Below, piece after piece: positions 6,571 to 14,046 of a DNA stretch of 39,799 bases; positions within the stretch are counted from its first letter, which is position 1; the number at the start of each line of letters is the position of its first letter. The DNA is from UBA11606 sp039188975 (GTDB lineage Bacteria; Actinomycetota; Acidimicrobiia; Acidimicrobiales; Aldehydirespiratoraceae). Under the pieces are notes generated by a model that was not told the origin of the DNA, searched no databases, and saw only the letters and a list, made by a program, of their open reading frames with translations. The stretch spans positions 1-39,799 of the forward strand of contig JBCCYT010000022.1 of assembly GCA_039188975.1 (NCBI GenBank), read 5' to 3'. The position numbers and the translations under genes are program-made.

Positions 6571-6597
6571 TGTCGAAATCGGTGATGCTGAGGCGAC
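6571..6597 (+). promoter_or_regulatory. ECF42-type promoter (TGTCGA, 17-base spacer, CGAC)
   Basis: TGTCGA at 6571-6576 and CGAC at 6594-6597 are separated by 17 bases and lie about 35 bases upstream of the DGPF gene. This matches the reported ECF42 target signature (TGTCGA at -35 and CGA/TC at -10, from memory of published work). It predicts that the sigma factor encoded at 7011 activates its own operon. Confidence 0.6.
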
Positions 6598-6631
6598 GAA
6601 GGGTCGACATCAACCAACGAGAGGTTTGCGC

Positions 6632-6985
6632 ATGCAGGTCATGATGCTGATTCAGGAAACACCCGAGGACTTTGCCGACCGGAGTGGCCCGGCGGCTGAG
6701 GCGTACTGGGCGAAATGGATGGCGTACAGCGCCGCCGTCGGCGAGAAGATCGTCGGCGGCAACGTGCTTGGCGACGGATCGACCGGCGTCGCGATCACCG
6801 TGCGCGACGGCGAGCGTCAGGTGCAAGACGGCCCATTCGCCGACAGCAAGGAGTCGCTCGGGGGCTACATGATCTTCGAGGTCGACTCGATGGATGAAGC
6901 GATCGAGTTGGCGGCGACCTGTCCGGCGGCTGCGTCGGCCCACGTCGAGTTGCGCCCGATCGCCACGATGGACCCGGCGGGCTGA
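6632..6985 (+). CDS. DGPF/YCII-domain protein
   Basis: A 117-residue protein of the YCII superfamily carrying the signature DGPFADSKESLGGYMIFEVDS in its centre, the segment after which DGPF proteins are named. The N-terminus (MQVMMLIQETPEDFADRSG) and the C-terminal VELRPIATMDPAG are also standard. DGPF proteins are the conserved partners of ECF42 sigma factors; their biochemical role is unresolved. GAGAGG at 6619-6624 is a good ribosome-binding site seven bases before the ATG at 6632, which is why this start is preferred to the TTG at 6626. The sigma factor gene starts 25 bases downstream. Confidence 0.92.
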   Translation: MQVMMLIQETPEDFADRSGPAAEAYWAKWMAYSAAVGEKIVGGNVLGDGSTGVAITVRDGERQVQDGPFADSKESLGGYMIFEVDSMDEAIELAATCPAAASAHVELRPIATMDPAG

Positions 6986-7010
6986 CCCCTCCGAACTGCG
7001 GGCGGTCGAG

Positions 7011-8264
7011 ATGGACGCAATCCACGCCGAGGCGGTGGAGTTGGCTGCACGTGATTCGTACGGCCGGCTCCTCGCCTGGCTGGCATCGCGCTGCGGATCG
7101 ATCTCGACCGCCGAGGACGCCTTGGCCGATGCGCTTGCTGATGCGGTTCGGCAGTGGCCAACGAGCGGCGTGCCCGACAATCCCGAAGCCTGGTTGTCGA
7201 CCGTTGCTCGTCGACGCCTCATCGACGAGCAACGGCGCCAGGGGCGCCACGCCGACGCCGAAGCCAAGCTCCGAACCGCCGAGCAGATCCGCCTGACCGT
7301 CGCTGCCACCGAGGCAACCGAATCCCCCCTGGGCTCCGGGCTGCCCGAGCGTCGACTCGAACTGCTCTTCGCCTGTGCCCATCCCGACATTCCACCGGCG
7401 ATGCGTACCCCCTTGATGTTGCAGACGGTGCTCGGGTTGACCGCCGAGCAGATCGGCTCGGCCCTGTTGGTTGCGCCATCGACGGTCGGGCAACGATTGG
7501 TGCGGGTAAAGCGCCGCATCGCCGACGCCGGCATCGCCTTCGCGGTACCCGACGACGATCAGTTGCCAGAACGGCTCGGCCATGTGCTCGACGCCATCTA
7601 CGCCGCGTACGGGGTCGGCTACGACGATGCTGACGACGCCGTGGCCGCGGCGACGGGCTTGGCGGGGGAAGCGATCTGGCTTGCGGGTCTGCTCGTGCAG
7701 TTGTTGCCCGACGCAGCCGAGCCGAAGGGCCTCTACGCCCTGCTGTGTCTCTGCGAAGCCCGTCGACCCGCTCGCCGTGACGCCGACGGTGGTTTTGTTC
7801 CGCTCGAAGCGCAAGACACGGCGCGTTGGAACGCGGCGCTGATCGAGTCGGGCGAGATCGCGTTGTGGCGTGCGGCCGGGCAGGGTCAGCCCGGCCGCTA
7901 TCAATTGGAGGCGACCATCCAGTCGCTGCACGCCGATCGGGCTCGCACGGGTGTGACGGACTGGGGAGCGATCGCCGATGCCTACCGGGTCGTCCTGCGG
8001 ACGTCGCCGACGCTCGGGGCCACCGTCGGCTTCGCAGCCGCGGTTGGTCGCTCGGGTGCGATCGGCGATGGATTGCACGCACTCGATGGGCTCGCGGCTG
8101 CGCAGGTTGCACGGCATCAGCCGTACTGGGCGGTGCGGGCGTGGCTGCTCGCTGCATCCGGCGCCGACTCGGCCGAGGTGGCTGCGGCCTATGACCGAGC
8201 GATCGGGCTCACCGCCGATGCGGCCGTGCGCAACTGGTTGCTCGCGCAGCGCCCGTCCGGGTGA
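7011..8264 (+). CDS. ECF42-group RNA polymerase sigma factor
   Basis: A 417-residue extracytoplasmic-function sigma factor, about twice the length of a minimal ECF. Region 2 is at the N-terminus (GRLLAWLASRCGSISTAEDA, then PEAWLSTVARRRLIDEQRR). Region 4 is at about residues 125-165 (RTPLMLQTVLGLTAEQIGSA, then STVGQRLVRVKRRI). The remaining 230 or so residues form the helical TPR-like C-terminal extension typical of the ECF42 group. There is no anti-sigma factor next to it, as is usual for this group; the C-terminal extension is thought to control activity. The preceding DGPF gene and the TGTCGA-type promoter complete the conserved arrangement. The ATG at 7011 fits the family start; the frame is open further upstream inside the DGPF gene. 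Confidence 0.92.
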   Translation: MDAIHAEAVELAARDSYGRLLAWLASRCGSISTAEDALADALADAVRQWPTSGVPDNPEAWLSTVARRRLIDEQRRQGRHADAEAKLRTAEQIRLTVAATEATESPLGSGLPERRLELLFACAHPDIPPAMRTPLMLQTVLGLTAEQIGSALLVAPSTVGQRLVRVKRRIADAGIAFAVPDDDQLPERLGHVLDAIYAAYGVGYDDADDAVAAATGLAGEAIWLAGLLVQLLPDAAEPKGLYALLCLCEARRPARRDADGGFVPLEAQDTARWNAALIESGEIALWRAAGQGQPGRYQLEATIQSLHADRARTGVTDWGAIADAYRVVLRTSPTLGATVGFAAAVGRSGAIGDGLHALDGLAAAQVARHQPYWAVRAWLLAASGADSAEVAAAYDRAIGLTADAAVRNWLLAQRPSG

Positions 8265-8286
8265 TCGACGCGGGCATGATGGTCGC

Positions 8287-8559
8287 ATGCAAATCGGGTC
8301 GTTTCGATGGTGGTTCGAGAATCGTGAGACGGGGAAGATCACGGTCGCGCAGCCGCCCAACCGGCCCCTGGCTCTGGCATTCGTCGGCATCATCGGCGAT
8401 TGGATCTTCGGTGGGTTCTTTGGTGGGGTGTTCGGCTGGTTGGCGACGGTCGGGATCGCGTGGTGGGCGATGGACGAGATCGTGCGAGGGGTGAACCCGT
8501 GGCGTCGCGTTTTGGGCATCGCCGGTGTGGTCTGGGTGCTCGCTCGCGTGCTTGGCTGA
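8287..8559 (+). CDS. Small hypothetical membrane protein
   Basis: A 90-residue protein of unknown function. After a charged N-terminus (MQIGSFRWWFENRETGK) it has two or three hydrophobic segments: about residues 27-56, rich in Gly, Phe and Trp (FVGIIGDWIFGGFFGGVFGWL), and about 72-88 (VLGIAGVVWVLARVLG). It is probably an integral membrane protein. The ATG at 8287 lies 22 bases after the sigma factor stop, so it may be in the same transcript. No family was recognised. Confidence 0.6.
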   Translation: MQIGSFRWWFENRETGKITVAQPPNRPLALAFVGIIGDWIFGGFFGGVFGWLATVGIAWWAMDEIVRGVNPWRRVLGIAGVVWVLARVLG

Positions 8560-8593
8560 ATCCGAACACCTCCCCCAACCCGTTCAGAACAAC

Positions 8594-9274
8594 GTGAGTG
8601 ATTCTCCCACCCCATCATCGATCCTGATCGCCGGAGGCTCCGGCGGGCTCGGGTCCGCCATCGCCCGCCGCCTCGTTGATACCGGCGCGGCGATCACGCT
8701 GGTGGCGCGCGACGCCGGCCGTCTCGACGCCGTACCCGTCAGCGCCTACCGGCGCGCCCTCGATCTCCGTGCACCCGGAGCCGCCGACGTTGCCGTGGCT
8801 GCCGCGATCGAGCACGGAGGCGGGCTCGATGTCGTCGTCAACGCCGTCGGTGTCGTCGCGTTCGGTCCGGTCGCCGACCTCGGCCTCGACACGATGGAGG
8901 AGCTCTTCCTCACCAACACCTTCGTGCCGATCATGCTGGCCCAGGCAGCCCTTCCGGTGATCAACAAGGGCGGCGTCTTCGTCAACATCTCCGGTGTGAT
9001 CGCCGAGCAGAACCTGCCCGGGATGGCCGCCTACGGCGCGTCGAAGGCCGCGGTGCGCTCGTTCGACGAAGCCTTCGCTCGCGAGGCGAGGCGGGCGAAG
9101 GTGCGAGTCATCGATGCCCGTCCGCCCCACACCGAAACCGGTCTGGCCGATCGGGCGATCGAAGGCGAAGCACCGAAGATGCCCGAGGGTCTCACGGCCG
9201 ATCAGGTGGCGGCCGTGATCGTCGATGCGATCAATGGTGACGCGACCGATCTGCCGGCGTCGGCCTTCGCCTGA
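8594..9274 (+). CDS. Short-chain dehydrogenase/reductase (SDR)
   Basis: A 226-residue classical SDR. The cofactor-binding turn is GGSGGLGSAIA (about residues 14-24), followed by VNAVGV in place of the usual NNAG. The catalytic Ser lies in VNISGVIAEQ and the YxxxK pair in AAYGASKAAV. ARDAGRLD after the second strand suggests NADP(H) preference (inference). The length is short for the family, and the C-terminal substrate loop ends in EGLTADQVAAVIVDAI. The start is a GTG, 34 bases after the preceding gene, placing the glycine motif at the usual distance from the N-terminus. The substrate is unknown. It is 13 bases upstream of nei1. Confidence 0.85.
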   Translation: MSDSPTPSSILIAGGSGGLGSAIARRLVDTGAAITLVARDAGRLDAVPVSAYRRALDLRAPGAADVAVAAAIEHGGGLDVVVNAVGVVAFGPVADLGLDTMEELFLTNTFVPIMLAQAALPVINKGGVFVNISGVIAEQNLPGMAAYGASKAAVRSFDEAFAREARRAKVRVIDARPPHTETGLADRAIEGEAPKMPEGLTADQVAAVIVDAINGDATDLPASAFA

Positions 9275-9287
9275 TCGGCCTGCGTCG

Positions 9288-10112
9288 ATGCCGGAAGGTC
9301 ATGTTCTTCATCGGGCGGCCCGGCTGCAAGGGAAGCGGTTTGTGGGGCAGCGGGTTGCGGTCACCTCGCCGCAAGGTCGATTCGCGGATGGTGCCGAACA
9401 GCTCGACGGTCAGCGGGTCGTCGGCATCGACGCGCTCGGAAAACACCTCTTCTATCGATTCGACTCGGGTGACGTCTTGCACGTGCACCTCGGCCTGTTC
9501 GGGAAGTTCCGAGTGCGGAACCGGCCGGCGCCGGAGCCGTCGCCCAATGCGCGGCTGGTGATGGAGACCGAGACCGATCACCTCCACCTCGCGGGCCCGA
9601 CGGCGTGTGAGCTCTTCACTCCTGACGATGAAGCAGACCTCTGCGCCCGGCTCGGGCCTGATCCGATTCTGAACCCGCCCGATGGCGCGGAGAAGATGGC
9701 CAGCCGGTTGCAGCGACGCTCGATCTCGATCGGTGCCGCACTGCTCGATCAGAAAGTCGTCGCCGGCATCGGCAATGTGTACCGCTCAGAGTTGCTGTTC
9801 CTCGCCGGGGTGCATCCGCTCACCGTGGCCAAGCAGGTCGACGGCGATGCGGTCGTGGACATCTGGGATCGCACCGTCTCGGCCCTCAAAGACGGCGAAC
9901 GGATGGGTCGCATCGTCACCGTCGTGCCCGACGAGATGGGCGCGAAGACGCCGAGGGAACTCAAGCGGGGCGACCGTTTGTACACCTACAAACGAGACGG
10001 GCGGATGTGTCGCCGCTGCGACGACGAAATCCGGTCGGCCGACGCCGATGGACGCAACGTCTGGTGGTGTCCCACATGCCAGCCGCCCGGCGGCGAGATC
10101 GTCGTTCGCTGA
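9288..10112 (+). CDS. nei1: Fpg/Nei-family DNA glycosylase, Nei1-like
   Basis: A base-excision-repair glycosylase/AP lyase acting on oxidised pyrimidines. The 274-residue product begins MPEGHVLHRAARLQ: after removal of Met, Pro1 is the nucleophile and Glu2 the general acid. The LGKHLFYRF segment supplies the conserved catalytic Lys, and VAGIGNVYRSELLF the helix-two-turn-helix. The C-terminal zinc finger is CRRCDDEIRSADADGRNVWW then CPTC, a CxxC-x16-CxxC arrangement. The N-terminal MPEGHxLHR and the block SPQGRFAD match mycobacterial Nei1 more than Fpg, which begins MPELPEV. The ATG at 9288 is dictated by the catalytic N-terminus. No dedicated promoter is visible. Confidence 0.93.
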   Translation: MPEGHVLHRAARLQGKRFVGQRVAVTSPQGRFADGAEQLDGQRVVGIDALGKHLFYRFDSGDVLHVHLGLFGKFRVRNRPAPEPSPNARLVMETETDHLHLAGPTACELFTPDDEADLCARLGPDPILNPPDGAEKMASRLQRRSISIGAALLDQKVVAGIGNVYRSELLFLAGVHPLTVAKQVDGDAVVDIWDRTVSALKDGERMGRIVTVVPDEMGAKTPRELKRGDRLYTYKRDGRMCRRCDDEIRSADADGRNVWWCPTCQPPGGEIVVR

Positions 10113-10137
10113 CGCCCGGATCGGTACGCTCCCGGCC

Positions 10138-11013
10138 GTGCCCCGACTCGTTCTGTTGTGCCTGGCCATCGCGTTGATCGCAGCGGGCTGCGGTGAAGCC
10201 GTCGATGCCGGCGGCGAGTCGATCGATGATGACGAGTTCATCGACGAACCAACCGTCGCCGAAGACCTGGCCGACGAGGTGTGTGACCCCGACCTGGTCG
10301 GCGACGAGGACGGTCCGGTCGAGAGCATCTACACCATCGACGACGGCGCCCTCGCCGGGTTGTGTTGGGGCGACCCGGACGAGACGGTGACCGGCGCGTT
10401 CGAGCTGCTCGAACTCGTCGCCGGGCCCGACCAGCTGCGCGACGTTGCCTATGTCGGCGGGTTCAACGGAGGTGCCGACACCCTTGCGTTCGTGGTGCCC
10501 GTCGACGATGACTACTCGTCGTTCGTGATCGCCATCGACACGGTCGCCGCAGTCGATGACCCCAACGAGCTGCGGCTGACGCTCCTCCACGAGTTCGCCC
10601 ATGTCCTCACGCAGCGCAACGACGAACTCGACCTCGACGGCGACCCTCTCGCCTGCTCGACGCATTGGAATGGGATCGGGTGTTTCGTACCTGGGTCCTA
10701 TGTCGATTCGTGGGTGCAGGCGTTTTGGCCCGAGGACGAACTGCGGACGTTGCCAACCGATGGCGTCGACCAAGCGGCCGGCGAAGAACGATGCGCCATC
10801 GACCCGTCGTTCCTCGGCGCCTACGCCGCCAGCGACCCCGAAGAAGACTTCGCCGAGTCGTTCTCCGGTTTCGTGTTCGGGCTCGATGTCCCCGATGCGG
10901 TGCAGCCCCGGCTCGAGTTCTTCGCCGAGTACCCCGAGTTGCGCGCGATGCGGGAGCGGGCGTTCGATGAGGGGCTGGCCCCGCAGGCGAACACGTTCGA
11001 TCGCTGCGGCTGA
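10138..11013 (+). CDS. Lipoprotein with HExxH zinc-metallopeptidase motif
   Basis: A 291-residue predicted lipoprotein. The start is GTG, followed by a hydrophobic segment and the lipobox IAAGC with Cys18, so it should be anchored outside the membrane. The mature N-terminus is very acidic. HEFAH at residues 151-155 is an HExxH zinc site, and EEDFAESFSGFVFG places a Glu (residue 240) where gluzincin-type peptidases have their third ligand, so catalysis is plausible. Four or more Cys in the mature part may form disulfides. I recognise no named family. It is convergent with the CBS gene, and the two stop codons abut (TGATCA at 11011-11016). Confidence 0.75.
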   Translation: MPRLVLLCLAIALIAAGCGEAVDAGGESIDDDEFIDEPTVAEDLADEVCDPDLVGDEDGPVESIYTIDDGALAGLCWGDPDETVTGAFELLELVAGPDQLRDVAYVGGFNGGADTLAFVVPVDDDYSSFVIAIDTVAAVDDPNELRLTLLHEFAHVLTQRNDELDLDGDPLACSTHWNGIGCFVPGSYVDSWVQAFWPEDELRTLPTDGVDQAAGEERCAIDPSFLGAYAASDPEEDFAESFSGFVFGLDVPDAVQPRLEFFAEYPELRAMRERAFDEGLAPQANTFDRCG

Positions 11014-11868
11014 TCAGCCGCCAGCGGCTTCCAGACTTGCTTCGACATACGCTGCGATCTGACGAAACGACGCAACGCCCGCAGGCTGACCGGTCTCGCC
11101 GGTGAGCGTGATATTCGACGTCTCGCCTCGCTGCAAGATGTCGATGGCGTCAGCGATCGACGACCGCACCGGGATCGACGGTGGGGCCGGATCCATGATC
11201 TCTCCGGTCGGTGTTGCCGTCAGATCGATCGGCTCACAGCCGACCTTCTGCTGCAGGTCGAACTCGGTCAGAACTCCGACGAGGTGGCCACGTTCGTCGG
11301 TGACCATCACCTGTTCCAAGCCTCGGTTACGCAGGTTGTGGATCGCGATCTCAACCGGGTCATCGGTGCCGACCGTCACCGTCGGGCGCAGATTGATGCC
11401 GGTGAAGTCAACAAACGCCAGGCCCTCTCGCACGACATCATCGGCCAGCGGACCTTCGAGCTGCTGTGCCAACAGCGCCGTCATCGTCTTCACCACGGTG
11501 TAGAAGCTCAGGTTCCCGACGAAACGGCCGGCGTCGAGCACCGGCATGTCGCGGACCCACCAGGTGATCATCGAGTCGAGCGCGTCGGCCAGGCTCGCAT
11601 CGGGCGCAACCGTCTTGAGCGACGTCGTCATCTCGGCACTGACAGGGCCGCCCCACTCGCGGTCGCGTCCGATCACCCGCTGCAAGATGTCTCGCTGGGT
11701 GAACATGCCGACGAGCACCTCACCATCGAGGACGCACGCAGTCGCCAGCTCGGCCTCGCGCATGGCGTTGACGGTGGTGGCAACTGTCGTGTCCGGGGTG
11801 ACCGCGACATATCGGCCGAGGTCGAGTCCCGCCACGGTCGTCTCAGCCAGGGCATCAGCGATCGTCAT
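11014..11868 (-). CDS. Protein with two CBS-domain pairs
   Basis: A 284-residue cytoplasmic protein made of four CBS motifs in two Bateman modules: residues 15 to about 135 (VTPDTTVATTVNAMREAELA, GMFTQRDILQRVIG; then DASLADALDSMITWWVRDMP) and about 160-275 (VGTDDPVEIAIHNLRNRG, GVLTEFDLQQKVG; then RSSIADAIDILQRGETSN). Such modules bind adenine nucleotides and usually act as energy sensors or regulatory partners. There is no attached catalytic domain, so the partner is unknown. The ATG at 11868 is the only sensible start. It diverges from the small membrane gene at 11927. Confidence 0.9.
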   Translation of the reverse strand: MTIADALAETTVAGLDLGRYVAVTPDTTVATTVNAMREAELATACVLDGEVLVGMFTQRDILQRVIGRDREWGGPVSAEMTTSLKTVAPDASLADALDSMITWWVRDMPVLDAGRFVGNLSFYTVVKTMTALLAQQLEGPLADDVVREGLAFVDFTGINLRPTVTVGTDDPVEIAIHNLRNRGLEQVMVTDERGHLVGVLTEFDLQQKVGCEPIDLTATPTGEIMDPAPPSIPVRSSIADAIDILQRGETSNITLTGETGQPAGVASFRQIAAYVEASLEAAGG

Positions 11869-11926
11869 GAGGTCGAGCGTACGAGGGGAACCACGACCAG
11901 GTCAGTCGACCGCTACCGTCCGTGAC

Positions 11927-12160
11927 GTGACCGACGAGCACGACACCACACCGACCACTGCGCTCGAACGATTCCTCCGCCGCAAGGGTGCCGAGACCGC
12001 TGGCCCCGAGCGGCTGTTCTCCGACATGGTGATCACCGCCGTGCTCGCCGCGGTCGGCGTGCTCATCGGGGTGGCTGGTGAATGGTGGGGTTGGGCCGCT
12101 GCCGCTTTTTTTGGTCTGATCGCGATTGTTTCTGGCCGCCAATGGCGACGCGCTCGCTGA
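11927..12160 (+). CDS. Small two-helix membrane protein
   Basis: A 77-residue hypothetical protein starting at GTG 11927. It has a charged N-terminal half (LERFLRRKGAETAGPERLFSD), two hydrophobic segments (about residues 34-50, MVITAVLAAVGVLIGVAG, and 53-70, WGWAAAAFFGLIAIVSG), and a basic tail (RQWRRAR). It is probably a hairpin in the inner membrane with both ends in the cytoplasm. It diverges from the CBS gene, and its stop abuts the stop of the convergent gene (TGATCA at 12158-12163). Confidence 0.6.
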   Translation: MTDEHDTTPTTALERFLRRKGAETAGPERLFSDMVITAVLAAVGVLIGVAGEWWGWAAAAFFGLIAIVSGRQWRRAR

Positions 12161-12406
12161 TCAGCGGCAGGGCCGACCCATCACCAACGCACACATCGGA
12201 CAACACGGCAGTTGGGCTGCGTCGGGACGGGGCGTGACCCGTAATCCGCACAGCGTCATGTACGAGCCGTCGGCGCCGCGAGGATGCTCATCACCCACCC
12301 GGGCGTGATGGTGCACCCGGTCGTTGGCGTCGCTGTCGCGGTCGACGTCGTGATCGGTGTCGGGGTCGAGACCGGTCGTCGGGGGCGGGGCGACGCGGTC
12401 GCTCAT
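12161..12406 (-). CDS. Small Cys/His-rich hypothetical protein
   Basis: An 81-residue protein with an Asp/Arg-rich start, then HHHARVGDEHPRG, and a C-terminal half holding Cys residues in TLCGLRV and PCCPMC plus a terminal PC. The His...Cys-Gly...Cys-Pro-x-Cys order resembles small zinc-binding actinobacterial proteins such as DUF3039, but I cannot assign a family with confidence. The start overlaps the stop of the DUF2256/DUF3253 gene (ATGA), so it is the third gene of the photolyase-like operon. Confidence 0.6.
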   Translation of the reverse strand: MSDRVAPPPTTGLDPDTDHDVDRDSDANDRVHHHARVGDEHPRGADGSYMTLCGLRVTPRPDAAQLPCCPMCALVMGRPCR

Positions 12407-12777
12407 GCGCGGCGGATTCGGATCGGGCCCTTGGCCGTCGACGGGTCGACAATCGACCCCTTCTGGGTGATGACCACGTCGCCTGCGGCGACGAGGCGGC
12501 GAGCTGCGGATCGGGCCGGCTCCATCAGTTCTCGCCATTCGTCAGGGTCGACCGCTTTCGCCGCTTCGCTCGGGCAGATGGTTGCCCCGCCAGCGCGCTG
12601 TTCGAGCAAATCGAGGATTGCCGATTCGAGATCGGTGTCGACGGGCCGGACCTTGCGTTTGCGACACCCATCGGAGCAGTACCGCACGTCATCCCAGTTC
12701 TTCGCCCACGCCTTGCGCCAGATCATCTCCCGACCACACGAGGCACAGATCTTGGTGGCGCCCGGACCGCCGCTCAT
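12403..12777 (-). CDS. DUF2256-DUF3253 fusion protein
   Basis: A 124-residue two-domain protein. Residues about 10-45 carry the DUF2256 zinc-binding pattern: CASCGREMIWRKAWAKNW, then VRYCSDGCR. Residues about 52-124 are DUF3253: ICPSEAAKAVDPDEWRELME, AARRLVAAGDVVITQKG and KGPIRIRR, a small winged-helix-like domain. Neither has an established function, but DUF2256 genes are often found near photolyase/cryptochrome genes, and here the gene directly follows one with a four-base ATGA overlap. That overlap fixes the start at 12777 although the frame is open to 12852. A role in DNA binding or cofactor handling for the photolyase-like protein is inference. Confidence 0.85.
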   Translation of the reverse strand: MSGGPGATKICASCGREMIWRKAWAKNWDDVRYCSDGCRKRKVRPVDTDLESAILDLLEQRAGGATICPSEAAKAVDPDEWRELMEPARSAARRLVAAGDVVITQKGSIVDPSTAKGPIRIRRA

Positions 12778-14012
12778 CGTCGATCGACCTTCTTGCGCCA
12801 TGCGCTGAAGGATCGCACCGATCCAGGTCGAGGTGCACGTAGCCATGGCCACGGATGTATCTCCGCCGGTGCGATCACTGTGGCCCGGTCGGCGAAGCCC
12901 GGCACCGGCGCGTGGGTCACTGCGAGTTGCCGACCGGCGAGCTCGATGGTCGGATCCCCGAGTCGCAGCTCGAGAGCGCGGTACTCGCCGAGTTCAGCCA
13001 GCGTCTCCGCCAAGAAGACCAGCCGTTTGCCATCGAGGCGAAGCCGGCGCAGAAGGGGCTCGTCGAACACGAACACCACCGGCAGCCCCGGGTTGAGCAA
13101 GAGCGCCGGATCGCGCTCGCCCAGCGACTCGGCCGTCAACCAGACCTGCTCCGGCATGGCGTTGGTGACGATCTCGTCGGGGCCGGTGAGATCGACTTCC
13201 GTCGGCCATTCGACCGGCGTGTACGCGGGTTCGTCGGGCCAGCCGTCGATTGGACACGCGTTGCGGTGCGGGCACCGGCGGCACAGACCGGGCGCCCGTT
13301 TCTCGACCTGCCAGCGACTGAATCCGTACGGCTTGTTCGAGCCGACGCCGGTCGTCCATTGCCAGCCGAGGCGGTTGGCGGCGCGTGAGCCATCGAGAAG
13401 ATGGCGAAAGAAGCGATCCTCCCCTCGACGCCAGTCCTGGCGATGCCGCACCGTCCAGTCCGACGCCAACCACATTCGGGTCTGATTGACGAGCCAACCC
13501 TCGGTTTCGAGTTCGCCGACGACGGCGTTCAGGCACGGCAACATCCGATCCCAGCCGTCGCCGGGCCGGCTGTCGTCGACGGTGTTGCGTATGGGACGAG
13601 CGGTCGCTCGTCCGAGGCGGGCGTACCAGTGGCGGCTGTACTCCTGCCACAGCAACTCGTCTCGGAACTTCGCGACGTCGCGGGCCGGTCCGCCGCCGAC
13701 CGCAGCCCACACCTCGGCGAGCGAGAGGAGGCCGTGGCGGATGTACGGCGACAGGCGTGAAGCGCCTCGTCGTTCGATCGGCGCAACCTCGTTTCGGTGT
13801 GCGGCATAGCCGCGCACGTCGAACGACGCGAGGGCGGCATCGGCGGCCCGTTGCCCACCGCGAATCGACGGCGAACCAACGGCCGGGCCGTCGATCAGGT
13901 GGCCGAGATGCTCGTCGACCCACGTTTCGACGGTGCTGCGCGTGGGGGTGCTGCGGGTAGAGGAGAGGTGTGGAAGCTGAGCCACTCGTGAAGGGTGCCA
14001 GGCGGCCGACAT
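12774..14012 (-). CDS. Photolyase/cryptochrome-like protein with reversed domain order
   Basis: A 412-residue flavoprotein candidate of the DNA photolyase superfamily. The FAD-binding helical domain comes first: ASRLSPYIRHGLLS (84-97), FRDELLWQEYSRHW (116-129), VNQTRMWLASDW (175-186) and GWQWTTGVGSNKPYGF (216-231). A Cys-rich stretch follows (Cys244, 247, 253 in CRRCPHRNAC), which might bind an iron-sulfur cluster or zinc. Residues about 288-408 look like the alpha/beta domain that normally sits at the N-terminus: QVWLTAESLGERDPALL resembles VWFRxDLRLxDNPAL, and VVFVFDEPLL and the final SVRSFSAWRKKV also match. It may repair DNA or sense light. The ATG start is uncertain; GTG 13985 is an alternative. 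It heads a three-gene operon. Confidence 0.85.
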   Translation of the reverse strand: MSAAWHPSRVAQLPHLSSTRSTPTRSTVETWVDEHLGHLIDGPAVGSPSIRGGQRAADAALASFDVRGYAAHRNEVAPIERRGASRLSPYIRHGLLSLAEVWAAVGGGPARDVAKFRDELLWQEYSRHWYARLGRATARPIRNTVDDSRPGDGWDRMLPCLNAVVGELETEGWLVNQTRMWLASDWTVRHRQDWRRGEDRFFRHLLDGSRAANRLGWQWTTGVGSNKPYGFSRWQVEKRAPGLCRRCPHRNACPIDGWPDEPAYTPVEWPTEVDLTGPDEIVTNAMPEQVWLTAESLGERDPALLLNPGLPVVFVFDEPLLRRLRLDGKRLVFLAETLAELGEYRALELRLGDPTIELAGRQLAVTHAPVPGFADRATVIAPAEIHPWPWLRAPRPGSVRSFSAWRKKVDRR

Positions 14013-14046
14013 CCACCCTGCACCGGGGCGCCGACATACTGGCGTG

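Noticed and set aside
6795..8618. 607-codon open frame on the minus strand over the ECF42 gene
   Set aside because: Arg/Pro-rich low-complexity translation, no motif, and the plus strand encodes a recognisable sigma factor.
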